A DNA stretch of 64,000 nucleotides from Solobacterium sp. GTDB lineage: Bacteria; Bacillota_I; Bacilli_A; Erysipelotrichales; Erysipelotrichaceae. Positions 24,482 through 32,096 of this stretch are shown piece after piece. The notes beneath the pieces were generated by a model, which saw nothing but the letters and a program-made list of their open reading frames with translations, searched no databases and was not told where the DNA came from. Both the position numbers and the translations under genes were made by a program. Location: assembly GCA_017510405.1 (NCBI GenBank), contig JAFWNG010000040.1, positions 177,964-241,963 of the forward strand, in the 5' to 3' direction. Positions within the stretch are counted from its first letter, which is position 1; the number at the start of each line of letters is the position of its first letter.

Positions 24482-26092
24482 TTAGTCGTTTGGATAATCT
24501 GCGATCGTTTCTCCGTCTACGACCGCGTAGAGGAGCGAATCTGTATCCAGATCATTCATCAGGATGACCGCAGTATGGTACCCGGTAACATTTGCCGTGC
24601 GCATATCCCGCATGATCGCGATGCACAGATCTCTGACTGTTGAAGTCACACTGTTCCATGAGGCGAGTTTCTCGCCGCCGTTTTCTTTCGCGGCATCTGC
24701 CAGAGCTGCCAATCCGTCATAGTAGAGTCTGACATATACAATGTCTTCATTCAGTTCTATTTCCGGTGAACCGGTCGTTATAGTATCCCGCATGTATTTC
24801 AGGAAAGAGTTTATATTTCCATCAGTGGGAATGGATCCGGATGAGGCAGCCTCACCGCTACGGCCCTGTTCGATCATATCCGGTGTTACGGTGTAGGAGA
24901 CGTCGGTATCCGGATAGACCTGCGTGTTGGAAGCGTTCGTGCCTTTGGCGTCGATGACCTTAGCAATCGTATAGACCGTGCCGTCGTATGTGACATCGAG
25001 ATCGAAGAGGAATATGGTATCCCAGCTGTTTTTCAGGCGGAGTCCGTCACAGTGGATCCGGTTGTCATTAATGACTGTCCAGGTGCCGCCGTCCAGAACT
25101 CTCAGATAATAATCATCGGTGTTGCCGGACGTGTCTGCGTATGTATGGAATTTGGACGGATCCACATTTCCGTCGGAATCATATACATCCGAGGCAAAAT
25201 AGTTGGTAAGTGCTGTGACAGCTGCGCGTTTTGCGGATTCTTTGCTGAAGGAAGCTTCCCGTTCGTAATCCGTATACAGATGCAGGGTATCGCCGGCAGA
25301 CGTCTCTTTGAGCTCTGCGTGGTCGACGGTGTAGAGGACAGCCTTCTCTTCCGGCATGTCTTTGAATACATTTGAGTAATCGGTGCCGGCCAGATCTTCA
25401 ATATAGACGACCTGATATCCCAGTTTTTCTGCTCGTTTCAGAGCATCGCTTACCGGTCGGCCGGAAAAGTTCCTGGCCAGATGATCCGAAAGACGGATCA
25501 CAGTAAGAACGATCTGCGTATTCTTGTCCGCTTCCGATCCTGCCGCGGCGCTCTGCTTTGTGACGATCCAGTTGCTGCTGTCCCATACCGATGAATCATC
25601 TGTAGTTTCATAATCGATGTTTCTGAAGCCGAGATTTTCCAGTGTTTCCCTGGCCTTTCCGAATCTCTGGCCGGTCAGGTCAGGAACAGGGATCGCGGAA
25701 CCTTCGATCGAATCAATCTTTTCGACATCCCTGGTCTCAACGTAACTGCCGTGCGGCTTGATCGTACACTTGAATGTCATATCGCCTTCCAGCGTGATCT
25801 TTTCGCTTCCGCTGACGTTATGGTCATCCGGTTTGTAGAAATAGACCGTGTGCTTTCCTTCCTTAACTGTGAGAAGTACAGAGAACGGATCGCCGTGTTT
25901 GATATCGCCGACCTTTGTCTCATCGACATAGACTTCAATGTCGTATCTGTCTAAGAACAGGTTTGAATCAAATGAAATATCCAGATATAATGCGCAGTCT
26001 TTTTTCTGACTGTCCGGTTTTTCCGCTGCACAGCCGGCAAACGGCATAACAAGCAGGAACACACAGAGCAGACGTGTCAAAAAACGTTTCAT
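24482..26092 (-). CDS. PASTA-domain lipoprotein
   Basis: 536 residues. A signal peptide with lipobox (LLCVFLLVMPFAGC, Cys about 21) directs membrane anchoring. One PASTA-like domain is visible (about 155-225: IPVPDLTGQRFGKARETLENLGF...VTKQSAAAGSEADKNTQIVLTV). A second, weaker copy (GRPVSDALKRAEKLGYQVVYIED) follows, and then a long region without recognised motif. PASTA domains in Firmicutes bind peptidoglycan or its precursors. ATG 26092 has a GGAGGG site; the upstream extension has none. It is downstream of the two MerR genes and probably co-transcribed with them. Confidence 0.82.
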   Translation of the reverse strand: MKRFLTRLLCVFLLVMPFAGCAAEKPDSQKKDCALYLDISFDSNLFLDRYDIEVYVDETKVGDIKHGDPFSVLLTVKEGKHTVYFYKPDDHNVSGSEKITLEGDMTFKCTIKPHGSYVETRDVEKIDSIEGSAIPVPDLTGQRFGKARETLENLGFRNIDYETTDDSSVWDSSNWIVTKQSAAAGSEADKNTQIVLTVIRLSDHLARNFSGRPVSDALKRAEKLGYQVVYIEDLAGTDYSNVFKDMPEEKAVLYTVDHAELKETSAGDTLHLYTDYEREASFSKESAKRAAVTALTNYFASDVYDSDGNVDPSKFHTYADTSGNTDDYYLRVLDGGTWTVINDNRIHCDGLRLKNSWDTIFLFDLDVTYDGTVYTIAKVIDAKGTNASNTQVYPDTDVSYTVTPDMIEQGRSGEAASSGSIPTDGNINSFLKYMRDTITTGSPEIELNEDIVYVRLYYDGLAALADAAKENGGEKLASWNSVTSTVRDLCIAIMRDMRTANVTGYHTAVILMNDLDTDSLLYAVVDGETIADYPND

Positions 26093-26135
26093 GATTACCC
26101 TCCAATGATCTGATTCAGAATAATTGCTGTCCCCC

Positions 26136-26489
26136 TCACTGGTCCGCAGGATCTTCTGTATGATCGGCATATGCGATCAGTTCTTCCATGTGTCTGATCT
26201 TGATATTCAGGCTGTCACGCTCTCTGTACAGACGCTCTGCGGCTTCTTTCAGAAGGTGCTTCTGCAGCGGCGGAGCGGCATCCAGGATCCTGTGGATCTC
26301 CTGTATTTTCAGACCGGCTTCCTGCAGTTTCAGGATCGTTTCCAGACGCGCAATGGCCTTGGCATTGTACATTTTGGTTTTCTGCGGACCGACACGGCGC
26401 GTCGGCTTCAGAAGCCCGATATGGTCGTAATAATACAGGCGTTTTCTGGTGACATGCGTGATGGCACAGACTTCATGGACAGATTTCAT
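26136..26489 (-). CDS. MerR-family transcriptional regulator 1
   Basis: 117 residues. The winged HTH (VHEVCAITHVTRKRLYYYDHIGLLKPTRR) and the following helix (LETILKLQEAGLKIQEIHRIL) are typical; the C-terminus is a short coiled coil (LKEAAERLYRERDSLNIKIRHMEEL) without metal-binding Cys. The start at 26489 is set by the promoter at 26543-26512: a start at 26543 would lie upstream of the transcript. No effector domain is present, so the signal is unknown. It is the second gene of a leftward MerR-MerR-lipoprotein-small-protein unit. Confidence 0.85.
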   Translation of the reverse strand: MKSVHEVCAITHVTRKRLYYYDHIGLLKPTRRVGPQKTKMYNAKAIARLETILKLQEAGLKIQEIHRILDAAPPLQKHLLKEAAERLYRERDSLNIKIRHMEELIAYADHTEDPADQ

Positions 26490-26511
26490 TTCCGATGCTT
26501 TCAATGCCAAT

Positions 26512-26543
26512 ATTCTAGGACTGTTCCCCATGGGAACAGTCAA
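26512..26543 (-). promoter_or_regulatory. MerR-type promoter with long spacer and dyad operator
   Basis: On the minus strand TTGACT (26543-26538) and TAGAAT (26517-26512) are 20 bases apart, the over-long spacing characteristic of MerR-activated promoters. The spacer region contains the dyad GACTGTTCCC-cat-GGGAACAGTC (26519-26541). Confidence 0.75.
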
Positions 26544-26562
26544 GCATATAAAGCCGGTTATT

Positions 26563-26584
26563 TACCGTTCCCCGGGGAACGGTA
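26563..26584. promoter_or_regulatory. Perfect 22-bp palindrome with GTTCCCC/GGGGAAC core
   Basis: Left arm TACCGTTCCCC, right arm its exact reverse complement. It lies between the two MerR genes and shares the GTTCCC...GGGAAC core with the operators at 26519 and 26974. A minus-strand TTGACC (26592-26587) flanks it. It is probably a third binding site for one of the MerR proteins. Confidence 0.6.
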
Positions 26585-26598
26585 CGGGTCAAAAAGCA

Positions 26599-26946
26599 TC
26601 AGGAAGGGTATTCTTCCATCAGCTCTTTCAGCAGGCAGATCTGATCCGAGAGGACATTCTGCTGGGCACGGCATCGTGCGACTGCGTTGTTCAGGATCTG
26701 CCGGACATTGCTGTTGGGGTCATCCAGGATCTTTCGTATTTCTTCGATCCGGAGGCCTGCTCTGCGGAAACGAAGTATTCTGGATAACCGTTCACAGGCA
26801 GCTTCGTCATACAGCTTGTGCTCCTGAATACCGGTGCGGGCACTCGGCTTCAGCAGTCCGATGCGGTCGTAGTAGAACAGGGTCTTGCGGGTAATGCCGG
26901 TCTTCTGACACAGCATCCCGACGGTACAGAGTTCGCTGTTTTCCAT
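26599..26946 (-). CDS. MerR-family transcriptional regulator 2
   Basis: 115 residues with the MerR winged helix (VGMLCQKTGITRKTLFYYDRIGLLKPSARTG), the second helix pair (LSRILRFRRAGLRIEEIRKIL) and a C-terminal coiled coil (QILNNAVARCRAQQNVLSDQICLLKELMEEY). It is a paralogue of the MerR protein encoded at 26136. GGAGGAAC precedes the ATG. No sensor domain is attached. Confidence 0.87.
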   Translation of the reverse strand: MENSELCTVGMLCQKTGITRKTLFYYDRIGLLKPSARTGIQEHKLYDEAACERLSRILRFRRAGLRIEEIRKILDDPNSNVRQILNNAVARCRAQQNVLSDQICLLKELMEEYPS

Positions 26947-26965
26947 GTTCCTCCTTCCTGTCTTC

Positions 26966-26997
26966 AGGATAGAGTCCCCGGGGAACGGAATACATAC
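26966..26997 (-). promoter_or_regulatory. Promoter/operator of MerR regulator 2
   Basis: GTCCCCGGGGAAC (26974-26986) is centred in the 19-20 base gap between a minus-strand TATCCT -10 (26971-26966) and a poor -35 (TATGTA or GTATGT, 26997-26991). This is the MerR promoter geometry again. Confidence 0.5.
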
Positions 26998-27036
26998 CCA
27001 AAAAAACGGCAGAAAAAAACGATGCAGTGTACTGCA

Positions 27037-28032
27037 TCAGTTCTCTTCGCTGTTCGCGTCCTCTTCTTCCATGATCTGGGCAAGCTTCATATGATCCGCG
27101 TTTTCGAACGCGTGTTCTTCGTCGATCGGATTCAGGAAGCCGCATCTCCGGCACTGCCACACCGGCAGGTGATCATTGAAGCCTTCCTGCAGATTCAGAC
27201 GGTCGCCGCAGCCGTCGCATGTCCATTCATAGCCGGGAAAGCGGGATTCGGTATCGTCGCCGAAATAGTATTCTTCATAGTCTTCCGGATGAAGGAGATA
27301 GTCTATCCTGTCCATCAGGGTACCGGTCTCACTGTGATCCTTATGGAGCGGCGTCCAGAAGCTGTCATACGTGCGTACCAGGCGGCCTGCCTCGTTGCGC
27401 AGAAAACTGCCGATAAGCAGCCACATCCATCCATTGATGAAACCTTCCCAGTCCAGACGATTAAGCTGGAATACTGCATTGTATATGATCTGGCCGAACA
27501 CTTCCTCATCCATCGGGGCAGGCTCATTGTCCTTATCCCACTGGGAACGCTGTTCATCCTGCTCTGCCAGGCCGATGCACAGATCCCAGGCAGCGTGATG
27601 CAGGGCAGTACCCTGTTCATCCGTCAGCGCGTTGATCCTTTCTGTCACATGATCGAACAGTGCCGGCATGGGATGCGTTTCGGTACACAGCATGCGGGCG
27701 ATGTTGCGGCGGATCAGCTCGGCTGTACGGCGCTCTTTATCGGTGTTGCTGCGGGAAGTGCCGGTCAGCTGACCGATGATATACTGGATGCGGCGGGAAT
27801 CACCTACATACAGATAATCGTGATAGCGGGTCGCATAGATGCGGTACTCCGTATCGATATACTCCGGCGCTTCCTTCACAGTGCCGTCGCTTTCACGCTC
27901 TTTGACCAGCAGTCCGGGAAACCAGCTGTCGATCAGATCCAGCTGTTTGGGCGGCTTCTGCTCCATAACGATATAGTAAAGGTCGGTCACCGGACCAAAG
28001 CGCAGTTCAAATTCTCTGTTTTCTTCTGACAT
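27037..28032 (-). CDS. Protein of unknown function with C-terminal zinc ribbon
   Basis: 331 residues, soluble and acidic. The last third carries a four-Cys ribbon (WTCDGCGDRLNLQEG...VWQCRRCGFLNPIDE). The N-terminal two thirds is mostly helical with no motif I recognise. The start at 28032 follows GCAGG at 7 bases; in-frame ATGs at 28038 and 28083 are alternatives. It is divergent from the TetR gene and upstream of the MerR pair on the same strand. Confidence 0.65.
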   Translation of the reverse strand: MSEENREFELRFGPVTDLYYIVMEQKPPKQLDLIDSWFPGLLVKERESDGTVKEAPEYIDTEYRIYATRYHDYLYVGDSRRIQYIIGQLTGTSRSNTDKERRTAELIRRNIARMLCTETHPMPALFDHVTERINALTDEQGTALHHAAWDLCIGLAEQDEQRSQWDKDNEPAPMDEEVFGQIIYNAVFQLNRLDWEGFINGWMWLLIGSFLRNEAGRLVRTYDSFWTPLHKDHSETGTLMDRIDYLLHPEDYEEYYFGDDTESRFPGYEWTCDGCGDRLNLQEGFNDHLPVWQCRRCGFLNPIDEEHAFENADHMKLAQIMEEEDANSEEN

Positions 28033-28136
28033 ATGCATACCTGCCGTGTTCAAAGAGAATTCTGCAGGATTCTCATGAAACATTCAAGGTATAAAACCGG
28101 AACCGTGCCTATAATATGGGCATACAGGAACTGTTT

Positions 28137-28706
28137 ATGAATAAGTGGACAAGAAAAAGAATACTGGATACATTTACGGAACTGGTAGCGGAAGAAGGGT
28201 ACGAGAACGTTTCGGTACAGGATATTCTGGAGCGGGCGGAAGTCGGGAAAACGACTTTTTACCGCTATTTCCGGAACAAGGAAGACCTGCTGTATGAACA
28301 TTACCGGGATCTTTATGACGCAGCTCTGGAGGATGAGCAGTGCAGAACGCTTCAGGACCTTTTTACCATGCTGCTGCGTATTACCCGGGAAAAGCCGGAA
28401 GAACTGTCCATGTTTGATACGATCGGCTATGCCAGCTACCGGGACTTCATATACAAATACACATGCAGCTGCGGGAAGCGCATCCTGGAGACCGCCTGGG
28501 GACGGCCGCTGACAGAGCGGGAGGAATTCCATGTGGCGTTCTTCTGCGGCGGCGGAGCACGCATTCTGGAAGAGTACGCATGCGGGAAATACAGAAACAT
28601 GAGTCCGGAAGAAGCAGGAAAAGAAGTAAACAAGATCGCTGCGGCACGATATCAGGTAGAGATCAATAAACCGGCATATCGAAAGAAAAAAGGAACGAAA
28701 AAGTAA
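28137..28706 (+). CDS. TetR-family transcriptional regulator
   Basis: 189 residues. The N-terminal HTH (RILDTFTELVAEEGYENVSVQDILERAEVGKTTFYRYFRNKEDLLYEHY) is canonical TetR; the C-terminal ligand domain resembles TetR_C in DhaS-type regulators. The start at 28137 has AGGA at 7 bases; an ATG at 28116 lies immediately after the TATAAT box (28110-28115) and is unlikely. It is followed by a terminator and then dehydrogenase 2, which may be its target. Confidence 0.88.
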   Translation: MNKWTRKRILDTFTELVAEEGYENVSVQDILERAEVGKTTFYRYFRNKEDLLYEHYRDLYDAALEDEQCRTLQDLFTMLLRITREKPEELSMFDTIGYASYRDFIYKYTCSCGKRILETAWGRPLTEREEFHVAFFCGGGARILEEYACGKYRNMSPEEAGKEVNKIAAARYQVEINKPAYRKKKGTKK

Positions 28707-28720
28707 TTTCGTTCTTTTTT
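28691..28720 (+). terminator. Intrinsic terminator overlapping the TetR stop codon
   Basis: GAACGAAA (28693-28700) pairs with TTTCGTTC (28707-28714) and is followed by six T residues. The stop codon sits in the loop. Confidence 0.85.
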
Positions 28721-28799
28721 AGCACACAGGCGCCTTCGCGTCCCGGAAACGCTCTTTTTATTATGCTATGTTGAGCCTGTAATAAAGGAGAAAACAACT

Positions 28800-29855
28800 A
28801 TGAAAGACAACTACAAAGTTATAATCTGGGGCTTCGGTCAGGTAGGCAAAAGCGCCCTGCAGATCATCAATGCAAGAAAATCTCTGGAACTGGTCGGCGT
28901 ATTCGATGTCAATCCGGATAAAGTCGGAAAAGATGCCGGTGAGATCTTTGGTCTGCCGACAGCCGGTGTAAAGGTATCGGACAACGAAGAAGAAGTACTC
29001 GCGATCGATGCGGACATCGTTCTGTACTATCCGTCCACAAAGTGGGACGCCGGCAAACTGCCTTCCCCGACATCGGTAGGCGGAAATGTGGATGATATCG
29101 TCAAATTCCTGGAGCACGGAAAGAACTGCTCATCCACTCTGCCGGTATATTTCTCTGAGAAGAACGCACCGGAATACTTCAAACGGATCGATGAAGCCGG
29201 AAAGAAGCACGGCACGACATTTACACAGCAGGGAATCTTCCCGGGACTGTTCACACCGTATTTTTCTTCCATTACTGCGATGTTCTCCCGTAGGATCGAC
29301 ACCGCGATCGTTTACGGCGGTGAAGATGACTCGGTCAATTCCGCTCCGTGGATCGCAGTATTCGGCTACGGCAAGAAGCCGGAAGAGATCTCTGCTCAGC
29401 GTCTTGCAGTCGTAAACAACATCATGTTCACCTATTACGGACCAACTGTCATCGAAATGGCAGAGCGTGCCGGCCTGGAATATGATGAATACTGCTGCGA
29501 GGAAGAAACGATCATCTCCGACGAAGAGATCAGAACACCGTATGCGCACGTTCTGCCGGGAACGGTCGGTGCGCATAAGTTCACCATGTGCACGAAGAAA
29601 GACGGCAAAGAAGTAACCGGCTTCCACTTCATCCACAAGGCAAGCGCAGAGATCCTGAAAGATCTCCCGCTGAACAAATACATTGAGATCAAGGGAGAAC
29701 CGGATGTTACGATCCGTCTGGAAAACATTATTCCGGATGAAGATCCGTTCCTCACAAGTGCCGCTCCGTCCGTAAATCTCATCCCGTCCATCGTAGATGC
29801 AGAGCCGGGATACAAAAACGCACTTGATATCCCGATGGGATATATGCCCCGCTGA
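28800..29855 (+). CDS. DapB-like NAD(P)-dependent dehydrogenase, paralogue 2
   Basis: 351 residues, collinear with the protein encoded at 21213 over its whole length and roughly 60 % identical by eye. YKVIIWGFGQVGKSALQIINA (Rossmann GxGxxG), TFTQQGIFPGLFTPYFSS, IVYGGEDDSVNSAPW and FTYYGPTVIEMAERAGLEYDEY are shared. As there, the closest characterised relatives I know are 2,4-diaminopentanoate dehydrogenases. An AAGGAG site precedes the ATG. Upstream is a TetR gene; downstream is a terminator, so it is a single-gene unit. Confidence 0.8.
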   Translation: MKDNYKVIIWGFGQVGKSALQIINARKSLELVGVFDVNPDKVGKDAGEIFGLPTAGVKVSDNEEEVLAIDADIVLYYPSTKWDAGKLPSPTSVGGNVDDIVKFLEHGKNCSSTLPVYFSEKNAPEYFKRIDEAGKKHGTTFTQQGIFPGLFTPYFSSITAMFSRRIDTAIVYGGEDDSVNSAPWIAVFGYGKKPEEISAQRLAVVNNIMFTYYGPTVIEMAERAGLEYDEYCCEEETIISDEEIRTPYAHVLPGTVGAHKFTMCTKKDGKEVTGFHFIHKASAEILKDLPLNKYIEIKGEPDVTIRLENIIPDEDPFLTSAAPSVNLIPSIVDAEPGYKNALDIPMGYMPR

Positions 29856-29865
29856 TCTGCCTCAT

Positions 29866-29894
29866 ACGCTTCGGAATATCCGAGGCGTTTTTTT
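29866..29894 (+). terminator. Intrinsic terminator
   Basis: ACGCTTCGG (29866-29874), loop AATAT, CCGAGGCGT (29880-29888), then a run of T residues. Confidence 0.9.
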
Positions 29895-29951
29895 CGCGCT
29901 TATGACAAATATATGAGAAAATTAATACAGAAAGAAAAGAGGAATACAGAT

Positions 29952-30590
29952 ATGAAAATTGCATTGATCAACGAAAACTCACAGGCTGCGAAGAACAGCC
30001 TGATCGAGTCATCACTGCGTAAAGTTGTGGAACCGAAAGGCTATGAAGTCGTTAACTACGGCATGTACAGTGCCGGTGACGAAGCACAGCTTACCTATGT
30101 TCAGAACGGAATTCTCGCTGCGGTACTCCTGAATTCCGGCGCTGCGGACTTTGTCGTTACCGGCTGCGGTACAGGCGAAGGCGCAATGCTCGCTCTCAAT
30201 TCCTTCCCGGGCGTCATCTGCGGACACATCGCAGATCCGCTGGATGCGTATACATTTGCCCAGATCAATGACGGCAACGCGATATCCATCCCGTTTGCAC
30301 TCCGTTTCGGCTGGGGCGGTGAACTGAATCTGGAATACATCTTTGAGAAACTGTTCAGCGAACCGTTCGGCGGCGGTTATCCGAAAGAGCGCGTTGTTCC
30401 GGAACAGCGCAATAAGAAGATCCTGGACGGTGTGCGTGCAGCTGCGTTCCGTCCGCTTGCGGACATTCTGTGCGATCTGGACAGAGAACTGGTCAAAGGC
30501 GCACTGGCAGGCGAGCATTTCGATGAATATTTCTTCCGTGACTGCAAAGACGCATCTCTTGCAGAACTGGTAAAAAAACTCAAAGCATAA
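29952..30590 (+). CDS. RpiB/LacA/LacB-family sugar-phosphate isomerase
   Basis: 212 residues, longer than RpiB (about 150). It has the family active-site loop VTGCGTGEGAMLALNSFPGV, with the catalytic Cys in GCGTG, and an N-terminal MKIALINENSQAAKNSLI strand-helix as in related isomerases. Family members interconvert ribose-5-P/ribulose-5-P, galactose-6-P/tagatose-6-P or tetrose phosphates. The substrate is open; the C-terminal ~60 residues are extra. A terminator at 30596 separates it from the esterase gene. Confidence 0.8.
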   Translation: MKIALINENSQAAKNSLIESSLRKVVEPKGYEVVNYGMYSAGDEAQLTYVQNGILAAVLLNSGAADFVVTGCGTGEGAMLALNSFPGVICGHIADPLDAYTFAQINDGNAISIPFALRFGWGGELNLEYIFEKLFSEPFGGGYPKERVVPEQRNKKILDGVRAAAFRPLADILCDLDRELVKGALAGEHFDEYFFRDCKDASLAELVKKLKA

Positions 30591-30595
30591 ACCAT

Positions 30596-30618
30596 TGCGG
30601 CAGTTTGCCGCATTTTTT
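30596..30618 (+). terminator. Intrinsic terminator
   Basis: TGCGGCA (30596-30602), loop GTT, TGCCGCA (30606-30612), then TTTTTT. Confidence 0.9.
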
Positions 30619-30633
30619 CCGAAGGAGACAGCA

Positions 30634-31281
30634 ATGCGTAAAACGATATTATGCTACGGCGATTCCAATACATTCGGCTATGTGCCGGCAGGCGGGGGAA
30701 AGCGGTATCCGGAAGATGTCCGCTGGCCGGGTGTCCTGCAGAATGATCTTGGGGACGGATACCGGGTCATCGATGAAGGATGTTCCGGAAGGACCACAGA
30801 TATTGATCCGCCGGGAACACCATGGAAAAACGGGCGTGCTTTCCTGTATACCGCCCTGCATTCCCATAAACCTCTGGACATGGTCATTCTCATGCTTGGC
30901 ACAAATGATCTTAAGCACGGGTTTCACCGGGATGAAACGATGATTGCGGCTTCCGTGAAGCAGCTTGTCTTTGATGTCCGTGCATATATGAACGAAAAGA
31001 ATGAGAAGATGCCGAAGATCCTGATCCTTGCACCGGCACCGCTCGGTCCGCATGTCGCGGAAGGCTGCTTCGGAGACGATTTCAATACCCGGTCGTATGA
31101 AGTGTCTCTGGGACTGGGCAATGCGCTCCGGAACATCGCCGAAGACACCGGCTGTCTGTTTCTGGACCTGGCACCGTACTGCACCGTATCGGACGCGGAC
31201 AGTGTGCATCTGACCGCAGAAAGTCATATCGAAGCAGGACACCGCATTGCGGAAGCTGTCCGGGAAACGCTGGAAAGCTGA
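30634..31281 (+). CDS. SGNH-hydrolase-family esterase
   Basis: 215 residues with all four SGNH blocks: CYGDSNTFGY (catalytic Ser), EGCSGRTT (Gly), LMLGTNDLKH (Asn) and DSVHLTAESH (Asp-x-x-His). The RYPEDVRWPGVLQNDLG segment resembles acetyl-xylan-esterase and aryl-esterase relatives. No signal peptide is present, so it acts in the cytoplasm, perhaps deacetylating imported sugars. AAGGAG precedes the ATG. A small unknown gene follows after 9 bases. Confidence 0.88.
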   Translation: MRKTILCYGDSNTFGYVPAGGGKRYPEDVRWPGVLQNDLGDGYRVIDEGCSGRTTDIDPPGTPWKNGRAFLYTALHSHKPLDMVILMLGTNDLKHGFHRDETMIAASVKQLVFDVRAYMNEKNEKMPKILILAPAPLGPHVAEGCFGDDFNTRSYEVSLGLGNALRNIAEDTGCLFLDLAPYCTVSDADSVHLTAESHIEAGHRIAEAVRETLES

Positions 31282-31290
31282 AGGTGAACC

Positions 31291-31632
31291 ATGGCAGTGA
31301 TAAATGTTTATGAGCAGTACTTTGAAGCGGAAGGAACGTATAACGGAACAGAGCGAAGAGGTGCGCTGGTGATGCTGGTCAGTGACAGCGAAGCGGGGAA
31401 TATCCGCTATGAAGCAGCGGTAACGTTCTTCCCGCATAAGGACGAAGAAGACTACGCGGTAAGTTATGACGCATATTTCTCCCGTGTACTGTACGAAGGA
31501 AAAGGCAGACGCTCCCGGAAAAAAGAACAGCAGTTCCTGGCGGAACTGCCGGATGTCATACATGCTCTGGCAGAAGAAGCGGGCATGCAGGTCCATTTTG
31601 AATGTCCGCTACGGGACGCAAGAACCGCATGA
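31291..31632 (+). CDS. Hypothetical protein, 113 residues
   Basis: A small soluble alpha/beta protein (MAVINVYEQYFEAEGTYNG...) with no motif I recognise and a basic patch near residue 73-78 (GRRSRKK). AAGGTG is 6 bases before the ATG. It follows the SGNH esterase closely and ends in a bidirectional terminator. Confidence 0.6.
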   Translation: MAVINVYEQYFEAEGTYNGTERRGALVMLVSDSEAGNIRYEAAVTFFPHKDEEDYAVSYDAYFSRVLYEGKGRRSRKKEQQFLAELPDVIHALAEEAGMQVHFECPLRDARTA

Positions 31633-31639
31633 ACATGAG

Positions 31640-31663
31640 AAAAGCAGACGATGGTCTGCTTTT
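31640..31663. terminator. Bidirectional terminator between convergent genes
   Basis: AAAAGCAGAC (31640-31649), loop GATG, GTCTGCTTTT (31654-31663). T residues follow on both strands; on the minus strand it serves the PTS IIB gene. Confidence 0.85.
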
Positions 31664-31969
31664 TCAATCGTTCAGCAGTCTGCGGGCAATCTCAATTGCG
31701 CCTTTTCCGTCCATGGTGCCGTAGACGCGCATATCAATGCCTTCGATCGGTTTGTCCGGGAACTTGGCTTTGATTTCTTTCATTGCATACCGGACCTGCG
31801 GTCCTAAGAGGATGCAGTCGGCTTCCGGACCGTACTGATCGACCTGGGTAAGACCGTAGGCATCGATGCTGTAATCTTTGCCGACAGCAGATGCGGCCAT
31901 ACGCATTTTTGTGACCAGCAGGCTTGTGGACATACCGCCGGCGCAGAATAATACGATTCGTTTTGTCAT
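31664..31969 (-). CDS. PTS IIB subunit, lactose/cellobiose family (orphan)
   Basis: 101 residues, the standard IIB(cel) size. The phosphorylated Cys lies in IVLFCAGGMSTSLLV (Cys9). QVRYAMKEIKAKF and the C-terminal GKGAIEIARRLL agree with the family. It would pass phosphate from IIA to a sugar bound in IIC. No IIA or IIC gene is in the window, so it must work with partners elsewhere or have a regulatory role. A GGAGG site and a minus-strand TATACT box lie upstream. It is divergent from sulfatase 1. Confidence 0.9.
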   Translation of the reverse strand: MTKRIVLFCAGGMSTSLLVTKMRMAASAVGKDYSIDAYGLTQVDQYGPEADCILLGPQVRYAMKEIKAKFPDKPIEGIDMRVYGTMDGKGAIEIARRLLND

Positions 31970-32009
31970 GTTTTGTAATGTCCTCCGTTTTCCTCAGTAT
32001 AGCACCGGA

Positions 32010-32081
32010 AAGTCGCAAAACCATCAGGATCCTGTCGGCTCGCCGGCAGAATGAACGACAGCTTTCACATAAGATTATCAT
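32010..32081 (+). promoter_or_regulatory. Candidate response-regulator site and promoter of sulfatase 1
   Basis: AAGTCGCAAAACCATCA starts at 32010 and a second half-site TGTCGGC lies at 32033, 22 bases on. A -10-like TATCAT is at 32076-32081 and there is no good -35. The same arrangement precedes the genes at 42415 and 48978. Confidence 0.55.
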
Positions 32082-32096
32082 GAAGGAGTATTAACT

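Noticed and set aside
26490..26543. Longer start for MerR regulator 1
   Set aside because: The MerR-type promoter overlaps these codons, and transcription would begin downstream of them.
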